Below the pieces are notes generated by a model, which was not told the DNA's origin, did not search any database, and saw nothing but the letters and a program-made list of their open reading frames with translations. From assembly GCA_030268105.1 (NCBI GenBank), contig BSDZ01000021.1, positions 1,984,001 through 2,048,000 on the forward strand: 64,000 nt of DNA, given 5' to 3'. Positions 24,417 to 36,400 of this stretch are shown here, in pieces (within the stretch, counting starts at the first letter, position 1; every line of letters begins with the position of its first letter). Source of the DNA: Volvox africanus (taxonomy: Eukaryota > Chlorophyta > Chlorophyceae > Chlamydomonadales > Volvocaceae). A program made the translations under genes and the position numbers.

Positions 24417-27400
24417 GTGCGTTTATGGTTAAGCAAAGTCTCCCTACCGGGCACACACCCATACCTTCCGTTACGTTCGCCGGCATTGCTGGTCATCTTT
24501 GCCTTAACCACCTTCCGTGCGCCATCTGCAGTGCGTACGCGACTCGCAGAGGCTCCTGCGCGACCTGATGGAGCTCTGGATAGCCTTACTGGCGGAGCGG
24601 GCGGCCGGGGACGCGGTGGAGGCGGTCACTGGCGCCGGGAGCGGCGTCGGCGGCAGCAGCAGCAGCTTGTGCGAGGCGCTGACGTTGGATGTGCACCGAC
24701 TGGAGGGCTATGCACTGGTGTGTATGGCGAGCCATGATGAGGCGATTAGGAGAGAGGCGATGCAGGTGAGGCAAGGAGTGCTAAAGGAACAACCCACGGG
24801 AGCCTCGTCCGAAAGCACATGTTTTGATGGCGGTGGAGAAAAAGTGTAGGTTGGCTCAATGTGATGGTTGCGGGCTGAACAGGGCTAAGTACCCTGAAGG
24901 CAAAGTCGCAAACCAGGCAGATATGTTGGGGCCAGGCTTGGATATGAGGCTTAGGGTACAGTCCCATACTGTAACTTCCTAGTTTACGGACCTCACCCGC
25001 AGGCCCTGCATCTTATTCGGGCATTGCATCAAGCCATACTAAATGCGGAGCCGTACGAGCCGCCCCCGTTGCCCTTTCAGCCCAAGCTGGGGGCTGGCGG
25101 TGGCGCGGTGGCCCGGAACCTCAGCAACGGCGGGCTGGCGGCCATTGGAGGGACGATGGCATCTGGTATCAGCAGCAGACCGGTCCATAGGCTAAGCGCA
25201 AGCCGGGAAAGCCTGGATATGTACGCTGGGGTTACAGACGGCTCTGCAACTCCTGGGGCTCCCAAGAGTATTGCGGGCCAAGGTGAGGAGTCGATGCCCA
25301 TGTGTGATGCTTCGCAACTGCCCCAGCTCCTCGAACAGTATGCCTCTTCGCGCTACGCATTCGCGCATTTGGCCTGGGGTGTACACTCCATTCCCAAACC
25401 TCCAAACCTCCATCGCCGTACGCCTCCACCTTGGGCCTCTGTCCTTGGCACAGGCGGTCCCGACGTCCCCGATGTTGAGCCGCCAACCTACCTGGTGGAG
25501 GTTGTGGAGGAGTCGGGTCCGGCATTGCTGCGCGTGACGTATTGGGACTTCGGGGACTGGTCCGACATGTGGAGACAGTACAAGCCAGTGCCGGACAACG
25601 TCACGTTCGAGGTAGGCCGACGGAATGAGGAAGGGAAGGTTGCCAAATTGGGAGCTGCGTGAAACAGGTTCGGGGTGAATGGAGTTTTGGCAATAGGGAG
25701 ACGTATTACACGTAGGTGTGCTTTGATGATTTCATTGGTATGCTCGGATGCCTAATGATGCCCATGGTAAAAAAGAAGCGTTTTTAGACTGCCAACCTTA
25801 CCTTCCGTTACCTCCAACTTCGCATTCACTACACGCTGTTGTTGTGTCTTATACCTTATAATTTTTGCCCGCGCTCAGGACGTCTTGGCCGCGCCCGGCC
25901 GCCCTATGGACGACATCCCCCGCGTGCGCCTGGCTCGGGCACTGATTGCCCTGATGGCGCTGGCGGTGCGGCTGGTGCCAGCCAGTGCGGCAGTCGCCGC
26001 TGTGGAATTAATGGCGCGACTGGGCCGCATGTTGCTCCGCACGCAGGGTGATGGTCGTATGGTGCTGTCAGCTGAATATTTGGGTGAGAGCGAACGTGGA
26101 CAACGGAGGTGACGCACCCAACCATGTCATGGTCATAGAGCTCTGTCTTACGGTCTAGGTGCGAAAAGTAATGAGCATGAAAGGTATATTGGTTCCTTCA
26201 ACCCCTCTCCTGCGCTTCTAGTTGGATCTTTCGTTGCATTCACTGGGAATTATCCTTAAACGCTTGCTTTCTTGTCCAGATCCTGCCGGGGATTGTGCTT
26301 CAAATGCGAATATCTCTGTTTTTCTTCCTACGCACAAGCTACACACGCTCGACGCCCCTTGCAACCCTACATCCTCCTTTGGCTCGACATCGTCTTGCCG
26401 CAGAACCCGGGAAGCGTGATGCGTGGCGCAACTGCAGTGCGATGGTATGCGTGTGCCCACAGGCGTTGAGAGAACGTGTGCAGGAGAAACTAGGTTGGTA
26501 TGGCAGAGGGGAGGATTTGGGAAGATGCCGGAGCACTAGCGGGAAAGTAACTTAGGGCGTTGGAGCAGGGACACGACACGGGAGGCCGCACCCTTTCGGG
26601 GAAGGGGTATGGAAGGCCGGCTTTCCCGAGGCGACAGATAATCTGTTTGCCTGTCTAAACGCCTCTCTTGGCCATCTCTGTGGCAAGTATTTTTTCGTCC
26701 GACTGTGCGGATGCGCGTGCAAAATTCTGCTCGTCCGAGGCCTTGGGCGATATGGAACATGAGCCAAGTCATACCCTAGCTTGCTCCACTGAATCTCCTC
26801 AACATCTTCTCTGCCGCAGGACGGCGGCTGCCGCAGCTGACTAGTCGCGACATCGTCCGTGTGCACCTGGCACTGCTCACCTCTGCCACCTCCTCCTCCT
26901 CCTTACTGGCGGTGCCGCCCAACGTGCAGCTGTGCAGGTGGGTGAAGGGGGCGCGGCATAGGGCCAATAGGAAATTTGTTCTCGACGCGAGGGCTGGAAG
27001 GGAAGGGGGAGGGATATCGGGCGGACACACCGTATCCAACAATACCCACCACCATGCCGGATGTAACGCCTGCCTAACTGTCACTGCTCTCGGACATCGG
27101 CTCCTATCTTCTCCTTGCTATCTCTCGGCTTCCAAACGGGCTCTTGGATTCTTGCATTTGTCCGCCGGGTTGCGAGGTGTCAGCCGGGTTTACAGATTGT
27201 ACCTAAGCTATGAAGCCCCGCGTGCCTAAACCTACTAAAAATCATTTGTCTTCAGACTCGCCTGGCCTGTTAACCCTTGGATTACTTCGGACCAGCGTAA
27301 TGTCACTGGGCCACCTCTCGCCGGATTTCTACGGCATTTTGTTAGAGGAGGTGCAGCCGTATATGGACGAATATCTTGGCGCGCGTGGAGCGGGCAGCGG

Positions 27401-30400
27401 CAAGAGTAAGAACAAGATGCGTGATGAGCTGCGGCGCAGCGTGGCGCACGTATTCCGGTGGGTTCAGTTTGACATTGTTTGGGGGGCGGCGGGGAGGGAG
27501 AGGGCTTCCACTTCCAGTAAGGAATGAAGACTGACTTGTCTCCCGCCTTGTCATTTGATTTCGAATGTACAATTGTTTCCCTGCTTCGGCCGCAGGATCC
27601 TTTCTGAGCAGGTGGCTCCCGAGCTGCTGTCTTCCAATCCGCTGCTCCGGAGTCGGCTATTGGAGTTCGTACGGGAATCCTACGGCGCACTGCGTGGGTC
27701 CCACCCAGGAACGGATACTTTTTGGGAGGCAGCGCAGGTGTGTTTCTTTAACCCGAGTCGCCTCGAAATTGTTACTGAGACGACTGTGCATATGTGTGCA
27801 TGCTTATGCTGGACACACCCGCATGGGGTTTCTCTTGCATACCATCATCCTTAGTCGCTAGGTCATTGTGCGCCTTTGTTCTCATTGAATGCTCCGTGAT
27901 AACTTCCCTTCAGGTTGCGTACTGTCTGACCGCCGTAGTGAGGAATATCGCAGTGCCACTCAGGCCGCTGTTGTCACAGCCGCTGCACGGAGGACCCTTT
28001 CCTGTTGCGGTAGCAGCAACCTTGGGTGGCACAGCAACTCCACAGCAACTACAACGTGACTCCCAGGGACGTGCGGAGGGGGGCCTGTCGGCTTCCGCGG
28101 CAACTGCCTTGGCCTCGGGGGCGTTGGGCATTGGGGCCGTTGCGTTACGCAAGCTGTTGTGGGACGCAATCCTGCCCTGGTGCGAGGAGGCTCATATCTC
28201 GCTGAAGGACCTCAAGGTCCGTGCCAGTTGCCGTGGGGATCAGGCCTATCATGGATTTCCGGTTGAGCGTGGTTATGCGTTTTAATGGTACAGGAGGGTA
28301 TTGACAAAGAGGAAAGGAGGGTAATCTTCCGGCTTCCCCTTCTGACTGAAGGTCGATTGGATCATTCGCCTTTCTGGCTTCTCCCGGTTCCAGTATGGAG
28401 CCCCAACGATAGCTATTCACTCAGCAACCCCGGCAGCATGTTTAACTTCAACCCAACGCAACCTGTTTCCTTTCCACAAGTATTCTCCCTAGCAACTCTG
28501 TACCTTCAAATTTCCCTCACGGTGCATCACGTTCCACAGGAGGTTGTTGCATCGGTCCCTCGTGGTGTCGACATGGCCACTGCGCTGCGGACGTGTCCGG
28601 AGAGCAAGTACTCGCGAGAAATCAACCAGGGCATCAGCGCAGTGCTACACAAGTGAGTATACAAGGTTCCAAAAACGAATGGGGAAAGACGGGGAAGGCG
28701 AGCTGGAGGAGATGATTTGTCACGCATATGCGTGTCGCATTTTTCGTGCCGGCAGCAATCTCACCGATCGCCGTGTCCTCTCCTTTCCTGATATTCCGTC
28801 CCTCGGACAGGTTTAAAGAATCCCCCGAAGGCCTTCGGGAAGAGCTGCACAAGGTGTCCCACTACGTCAATCATTCGGCCCGGCTGGCGCTGGCGGCACT
28901 GCTTGAGGTAAGGCGTAAAGCCCACTGCCCTTGTGGACTGGTGCGGGCTTCCAGTGCCCTGCTGCGCAAGACAGCCAGGCAAACGCTGTCGTGCAATCCC
29001 CCTGGCATTCTATGTCAAGTGTGTTGGCCTGCAATGTTTTGCCCTAGGACATTAATCTCGGCGTCCCCCCGCCCGCTACGTCATGAACACTCCAGGGCCC
29101 GGTATTCGACAACGACTCGCGCCGGCCAACAGGTCCGGTATTTAGCTGGATCGACAAGCTGCTGGCGGTCCCGCGGGAAGGACCGCAGCCGGTGCGGAGG
29201 GAGATATGTTGAGTGGGAGGGACCGCAGCGATCCTTTGAAAATTTAATAAAGCGGAGCATCGGGGACGTATGGGATGTAGCCCGGTCTGGTGATATGATA
29301 ATGACCGATTCACGTTAACGATATGCCGTCTACCAGAGTGAGACACTGTTATGTTTTGGTAGGTCTTCTTCCAATCGCCGTGGCCCTCAACTTTCCTTCC
29401 ATCCGTTCTCCCCTTTCTGGCTGCTTTGTCCATCAGGCTTTTGGATTGGTATTGCCGAATTCCTTGTTCCTTGCATTCATCCGCGACAATGTCGTTTCTT
29501 ATCTTCTTGATCTCTATGCACGCCAGGTGGCTGGGCCGCCGAGGCGTGTGGTGGGCAACCGAGCCCTTCGCTCGTTGTTGACTCACAACCCGGATCTCTT
29601 TGAGGCATGCTTGGACAAGTGCTATGATGCCAACTATTCCTTGGCCAGCGGCTACTTTCAGGTGGGAATGTGTGACCGTAAGAGCTTCTCACGAGTTTCG
29701 TGTTGGTGCTTGCGTGTGTGCGTATTTACCCGGGCCTTGCGCTGGTCGAGGTCATCTTCCAGTAATGAAAGCTTTTGGAGGGTAATGATCGCTCATCGCT
29801 GAAACCCTCCATCCCTTCTGCTGGCCCCAGGTCATGTGCGAGGTGTACGGTACACAGCCGGTTAGCTGCCCGCCCCACATCTTACTCGCGCTAGTGCTTG
29901 TCAAAATTGTGGACCCCGTGCAGGAGGTAGGTTGCGTGAAGTTGCAGGCTGCAGAGTCGCCGTGTTTTGTTTCGTGTATCACGCAAGGGAGCCTTTCGAA
30001 GCAGGGGCCCTTTCCCGCCTCCTTCGCCATTCGGGCTAGGAAGGAAGCGTTGTTTGTTAGTTGTGATTTGGCAGCATGCACGAATGCACGAGGTGTAAGA
30101 TGTTCCACGACTTGTGCTCCGTCTTCCTGCCCCTTGCCACGCTGATTCCTGAATAGGTCCGCGAAGATGCTCTGCACATGCTCAACGTGCTGAGCCAGCG
30201 GGAATGGCAATCCGGCCAGGGCCTGGGGTTAGGGCTGGGGGCGGAACCTACTGGGACGCAGGCGGCCGGGGCATCGCTCATCTCGCGGAACGGTGAGTAC
30301 GGGGTACTGGCGCTGGCGCTGTACTCATGCCGTTTGCCTGCTTTTCTTGCTGCAATTCCTAAAAAGCTGATGCCGGCACTGTACTCGTTCAGCCGCCCGA

Positions 30401-33400
30401 CCATTGCTCAGTCACCTTTCCAGGCTTCACCCTCCGTTGCGACCTGCCTCCATTTCAAATTTCCGTGCCTGATGTTGCACAGGTGCCTCTGGTTCTCCGA
30501 GCGGCGGGGCAGACACGGACGGCGTCGCTGCCGCTACGGGCACTGGTGGCAGTGGCAGCGGCGTCAGTGGCGGTGACGAGGGGGCTGTGCTCGTCATCGG
30601 CTCTCTGCAGGACTCGTACCACCAATTTCAGTACGGACTAGCGGGAAGCTTGGCAAGGTATGAACGGGTCTGCAGGTGGTATGCAGGAGGTGGCAGCAGC
30701 GGCGTTGATGGTATCCATTTTTGGGAGGCGATCGGCCCATGGCAGGGAGAGCATATGTGCAGGGTCTGAGAAATTGACCGGCGATAGGCTTGTATGCCAG
30801 GTGATTTTGTCAGAGGTCTGAGGGACATCACATGCAGCTCGTCGATTGTGGAGTGCTTATTGTGGAGTGTTGTTTTCCCGTGCTTAAGTCTATGCATATT
30901 TTTCCTTCAAGAAGTCTATGAACCTGCCCCTGGGGGTTGACGGTTCATTCAGTTTCTCGGGTTTTGTTTCTGTTTATCCTGAAGCATTTTCATGTACCAG
31001 TCTGCAGGTATGGCCCGGTTCCTATCCACCTGCTAGTCAACCTCATTCTACCATTCCTTCTCAGCCACACCCCGGACCACTATCACACACATCCTTTTCT
31101 CCCTGTCCTTTCCCCTCGCCTTTTCTCTCATCATTTCCTTGTCATCTTGCTGCGTTTAGTTTCTTGCTGCGTTTCCTGGTCTCCGAGTCATGCACCTTCT
31201 AAGTGGCGACTCGTACTTCACCCCCAAATCCAACCCTTCAAGGGACCATCCTGAGCTGAGCGAGGCTCTGTGCGAAGAGATGATGACCCGGCAGCTAGAG
31301 TGTGATGATGGCCTCATCCAGCACCCGGTGTTAACTAGCCTGGCGCCGTGGATGGAGAATCTCATCATCTCATTCCCGTGGAAGGGTAACTGGTGGGTAT
31401 TTTTGCGTGGTCTCATTCTTGTGGAATAAGCATGTGTGTGTGCATCACTCGGCGTGTGGCAGAATGAACCGCGCAGCATGCACCTACGACCTTGTCAGGG
31501 AATCGGGCCATATGTGCAATTTTACACTCGTTGACCTTTGGGCGGTCTTGCTCTCTCGGTTGCGCCTGCAGGCTGAGTATGTCAGTACCGTTGGCCTGTT
31601 TTTACAGACCGTAAAGTTAGGTCCTCGCATACTCGTACATATTGGGGTGCACGAGGCAATGATGTCCCTTAAGATTTTATGAAAGAATGGAGATTAGAGA
31701 TTTACTTGCTTATATCCGTCTTGCAATTAATAGAAATGACAACCAATGCTCTTTGTTGCTGCCTCTTGTTCTGCCGTATCAAGAAGCATAGAGCCTATAC
31801 CTATTTTGCGTACGTATAATCCAGCTCCCCATCTTAACCGGATCCTACTAATGCTGCATCTGCCCAGGAGCGAGCGATTGCTAAAGAGCATGTACTACGT
31901 GACCCTGCGCCACGGCACCCAGTTCCCGGCGGAGATTCAGGGGCTGTGGACACAATTGGCCAAGCGAATCCGCAACATCAATCCCATATTAGATTTTTTG
32001 CTGCACTTGGGGATGGCCACAGCACTGCAGGTGTGGATGGCGCACGAGTGTCGAAGGGCCGGCCGGCTCTGGGTCAGTGCTGCTTTAAACTGCTCAACTT
32101 AGCTATGGGGGTGCTACGCTGTTTTATGCGTTATGGAGTCACTCCTCACCTATGTAAACATCCGTCCCCCCAACGACAAAGACCGCTTAACTTTCCTACC
32201 ATTTGGGTTTCTTACAACGATGCAACCAGACCGACCTAAACGCCATGCTGGAGTTTTTCAACGTGGCCAAGCGCATCGTGTTATACCTTGCCCGTGTCAG
32301 CCCCACCGAGACCATCGGTTACCTTGCAATTGAACTCGCCAAACAGCAGTTGGAGGAAGGCGATTCGGTTGGAGACGGAGTCGGCGGGGGATGGGGCGCC
32401 GATGGTGCCGGCGGCGTTGTGGGCGCCCGCGGGACCGCCGCCAGCGGCACGAAGGGTGGCGGCGGGGCTCCGGTGTCGTATCCGCACGTGCTGGTGTTTG
32501 GCGGCCCGCTGGACTGCGTTGTCGCTGGAGGTAAGGAGCCGGGGGTCAGCATGGGATGGAGTTTGGCTTAGCTCGATGCGTGAGAGTTGTACTGGTGCAT
32601 CGCAGAGTATGTTGCGCAAGGGCTTAACTAGGTCGCATGGCTGGAGGAGGGGTTATGAAACGTTACGATTTAGGGTGGCTTTCGTATATCGCATCATCGT
32701 GTGCATCACATCTTTTTAAGCTGATGGCATCATCCGACGGGGCCCTTTTGGCCCCAAGAGGTGGGCGGGTTTTCGTGGGTTGTCAACAACCAAGCCTGTT
32801 CCGGCCCCTCCTACTGTTGCGCCCCCAGAGGATCGTACGATGTGCACCTCGTATGAATCCGTCCCGTCTTTATCCTCCTTGTCGCTGGGCGGCGCACCAA
32901 GCACCAGTGGCCTGGTGGTGGGCAACCTGGATCCCAGTACCACAGCCGCTGTGGCCGGGGGCGGTGGCATGGGCAGCGGTGTGGGCGGTGGCAGCTACCG
33001 GCACCAGAGCCTGGACCAGGGTCCCCGGCCCCTCAGCGGCCGATCCGAAGCCAGTGGCAGCAGCCGCAGCGACGCTAACGGCCATGGCGGCGCCGGTGGG
33101 GGTTCGTTGGCTGACGGCAGTACCAACGCCATGCGGGGGCTCCTTGGCGGCTTAGGGTTTGGCGCGTAAGTCATCGCGTATCGCGTCTGGCTGCTACTGA
33201 CTGTTGCTGTTATGTCAGTTAGTCATGTCTGCTAGGATTACCCATGTAAACCTGCAGTGACGTTTCCGCTGGACTGGCGTGCAGGCGCGGCTCGCTGTGT
33301 ATAATCTAGCCAAGCATTGCCGTCCAAACGGGTCGTGTCGGTTGGGTTAGAGCTCCCTTTTGAGGTTCGCTTTTGGTTCGTCGAATATTGAACTTCGATG

Positions 33401-36400
33401 AGCATCTTCCCACAACTAAGGCAGTTGCAGGCAATCTCTATGCCCTAATCGGTGTACATCTTTGGGGCACACAAAAGCAACTCCCGGTGGCATTTTCCGC
33501 AGCTCCGACCACAGAATCCGTCCGGCGGAAGACAGCCGGAGCGCTGGGGCGGCGGCTTCGCAGGTCTCAGTAATGGGAGGCGGGGCCGGAGGCGGCGCAG
33601 GGACACAAGAGCTTCGCCACTCCCACTCGCCCTCCGCTTCCCCGTCTCGAGCCGCCTCCGCTGCGGGGGGCCTTCTCGGCAATAAGGCGCTGCTGACCAG
33701 GTGGGGAAAAAGGGATGACAGACAAAACCTGTCAGTAAGATCAAGGGGCCAAAGGGAAGGGGGAGGTGGGCGGGGACCTCATTTCGTTGGGCATCCTTCC
33801 CTTGTTCGATACACCCGCGTCATTATTGTGCCCGGATCCGTTACTTATCCTAACTCGCTCCCATTCTTTTCATCATCCTCGTTCTTCATACAGACCTTGC
33901 TCGTGGTAATTGTCTCTCCCCAAAGAACTCTCGATGTCTAGACTCGGGTAACGTGTCCCCATGTACTCTCCTCTCAAGTACCTTCGATCACAAGTACATT
34001 TTCAGCGACGGGTTCTCCGGATCGCGATGGGTTTCTACTAGTATGTCCCTCTTCTACCCATACCCTTCCCCATGGCTCTGGCCCTTCAGCTGTAGTTTTC
34101 GTATTTTCGCCTCCCCAACCCTTCCCCTCCCAGGCCCGAGCTCGTGCTGTGCTGCCTAGCGGAGGTGGTTTACGAGCACGAGGTGGATCCGCAGCACCTG
34201 CCGCTGCTGTTGCATGTAGCTATTACGTGTAGCGACCACGATGAGCCCGTCCTGGCGTCCCATTGCCAGCAGCTGATCATAAACTTGCTATACAGGTGAG
34301 CAGGCGGGGTCGGGTTCCTAGGGGACTTGACACAGACGTTAGGCAAGTTCATTAGGTATCTTCGTCGCGATATCCTTTCCATGTACTGCTTTTGCGCTTG
34401 CAGCAAGGCATTCTTGGATATGATAATGTAAAAGCGTGCACGCTGCCTGCCAAATCGCATGATAAGGAAAAAACAAGCCATTCTCCTTCTTTGGCTCTCC
34501 TAACAATGACATTCACTTTGCAGACACAACGTTTTGCGTTCGCTTGATCTTGTATTTTGAAAATACCCCTCAACCTTATTCTCTTCTGTACCGCTTGGCC
34601 TGCATATGGGCTTATAATATGTGGTAAATAGCTGTTCCTCGTCCATCTCCTACAGCGCTGCGGCTACTGCCGCTGCAGCCGCTGCTGCCGCCGCTGCCAA
34701 CACGGCCGATTCTGCCTCGCCCTCCTTCGCCGCTGCCTCACCCGATGTCGCGGCCGTCATCCGCCACCTACAATCCCTCCGCGGCCAGCGTTTGTGGCCC
34801 TGGGAGGAGTTCAGCCTGGTGGGCGCCCAGGCCGTCGCGGCCGTCGCAAGCCCCGACGGCAATCTACTGCCCAGTGCTGCAGCACTGGGAACCCTGACGG
34901 TGGCAGTGACGGAGGCATTATCTTATGAACCGGATTTCGCCATGGATTGGGCTGCACGTGCATTGGACTGGGCGCAGCACGCGCGCAACCGCCATGCAGC
35001 ATGCCGGTCGTGGCAGGTGCTGCGAGCGCTTCGGCCGCCGCTCAAGGCAGACCTGGCGGCGGCGCTGGTGCTGAGCCTGGAGGCTTGCTTCCAGAGCGGG
35101 CTTATGGCGGGGTGTGAGGTTGCGGTGGAGGTTATCACAACTACGAGGGTGAGGTACCGTATGTATTCGGGGGGAGGTTGAGGGAACAACGAAATCTACG
35201 AAAAGGGCTATGCAGGGATGGTAGGGTGAACGGCTTTTGGGTTGGGGTTGCAGGAAGAATGATCTCTCGCAGCTCACGCGAATGAAGTGTTCCTTGAGAA
35301 GGGATTCAGGTCAGGGACGATGAAGGCGGCATGTGCCTGCCTGCGCGATTGCTTGCGAACCAACCGGCGTCAAGCACACGTGCGCGAACGTGCCAGCATA
35401 CTGTGCCGTGTCACACCGACGACAGCGCTATAAAAGGTGGCTCGCAAGCGTCCTCGTGCCGGCTAAATCGCTGTCCGGTGATCTTCAATCCTTAATATGA
35501 AGTCGGAATCTCCTTCATCCCACAGTTGCTGGTGGAGGCGTTGCCCCCAGGCCGTCTGGTGCTGTATCCACAAATCTGGTGGGCCGCACTCGCGCTGCTA
35601 CACTCGCCCCACGTGGCGGTTTACAGGGCGGCGCTGGGTCTGCTGGGCGTATGCGTCGGATGTGGGCCCCTAGGTGGTCCACCACAGCTCCGGCTGTGGG
35701 CGTCCAAGGTGCAGGCGGTGCTGTTGGCGGCTGCGCCAGGCCTGAGCGCGGCGCAGCTGCTGGCGGCCAGCCATGCGGCGACGACACAGGACAGCACAGA
35801 GGACACGGGTGTGTGTGTGTGATTGTGTGTTTGAGGGTTGATCAAGGGGGATTCTGGTTTAGCAGTGAAGGGTTTGAGGCGCCAATTAAGTGCTTACATT
35901 TGTGCAGTTTGTTTAGAGTTTTAGCGCGACGTTTAGCGACATCCTGTAGTGCGTATTGTGTTGCCTGATTGAAGGTCCTCCTCATCCAATCCATCTCGGT
36001 CCACGCGTGTAGGCATTCCCATGTTTCCCACATTGGATGATAGTACGATGAAGTTTGCGGTACTTATCTTGTCTGCTGGCTAAGAATCTGGACAATCTGC
36101 GTCACGGTTGCTTTACTACCGCATGCTTTCCAAGAACCCGTGCTGACTTGCAAACGATCCGTCCCAATGTCTTCGTACTGTTCCTATTAATGCAACGCGT
36201 GCATCGACAGACCCGTGGGTCCTTGGCTTCCACGTACTCAACGTGCGGGAGGCCACCCCGCAGTCATCCGTCCCGCACGGCAGCCTTGCGGCGCAGCAGG
36301 TAAAGTCTCAATGAGGGAAGGGCGGCTGATAGGCTTGGACTGATGGACACGGGGAAGCAAGTACTCGCAATCACAATGGACAAAGGGGTAACATCAATTT

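Noticed and set aside
34005..34050. Possible extra Furry exon between exons 36 and 37 (reads [12 protein letters not shown])
   Set aside because: It leaves the wrong phase for exon 37, whereas exons 36 and 37 join perfectly in phase 2.
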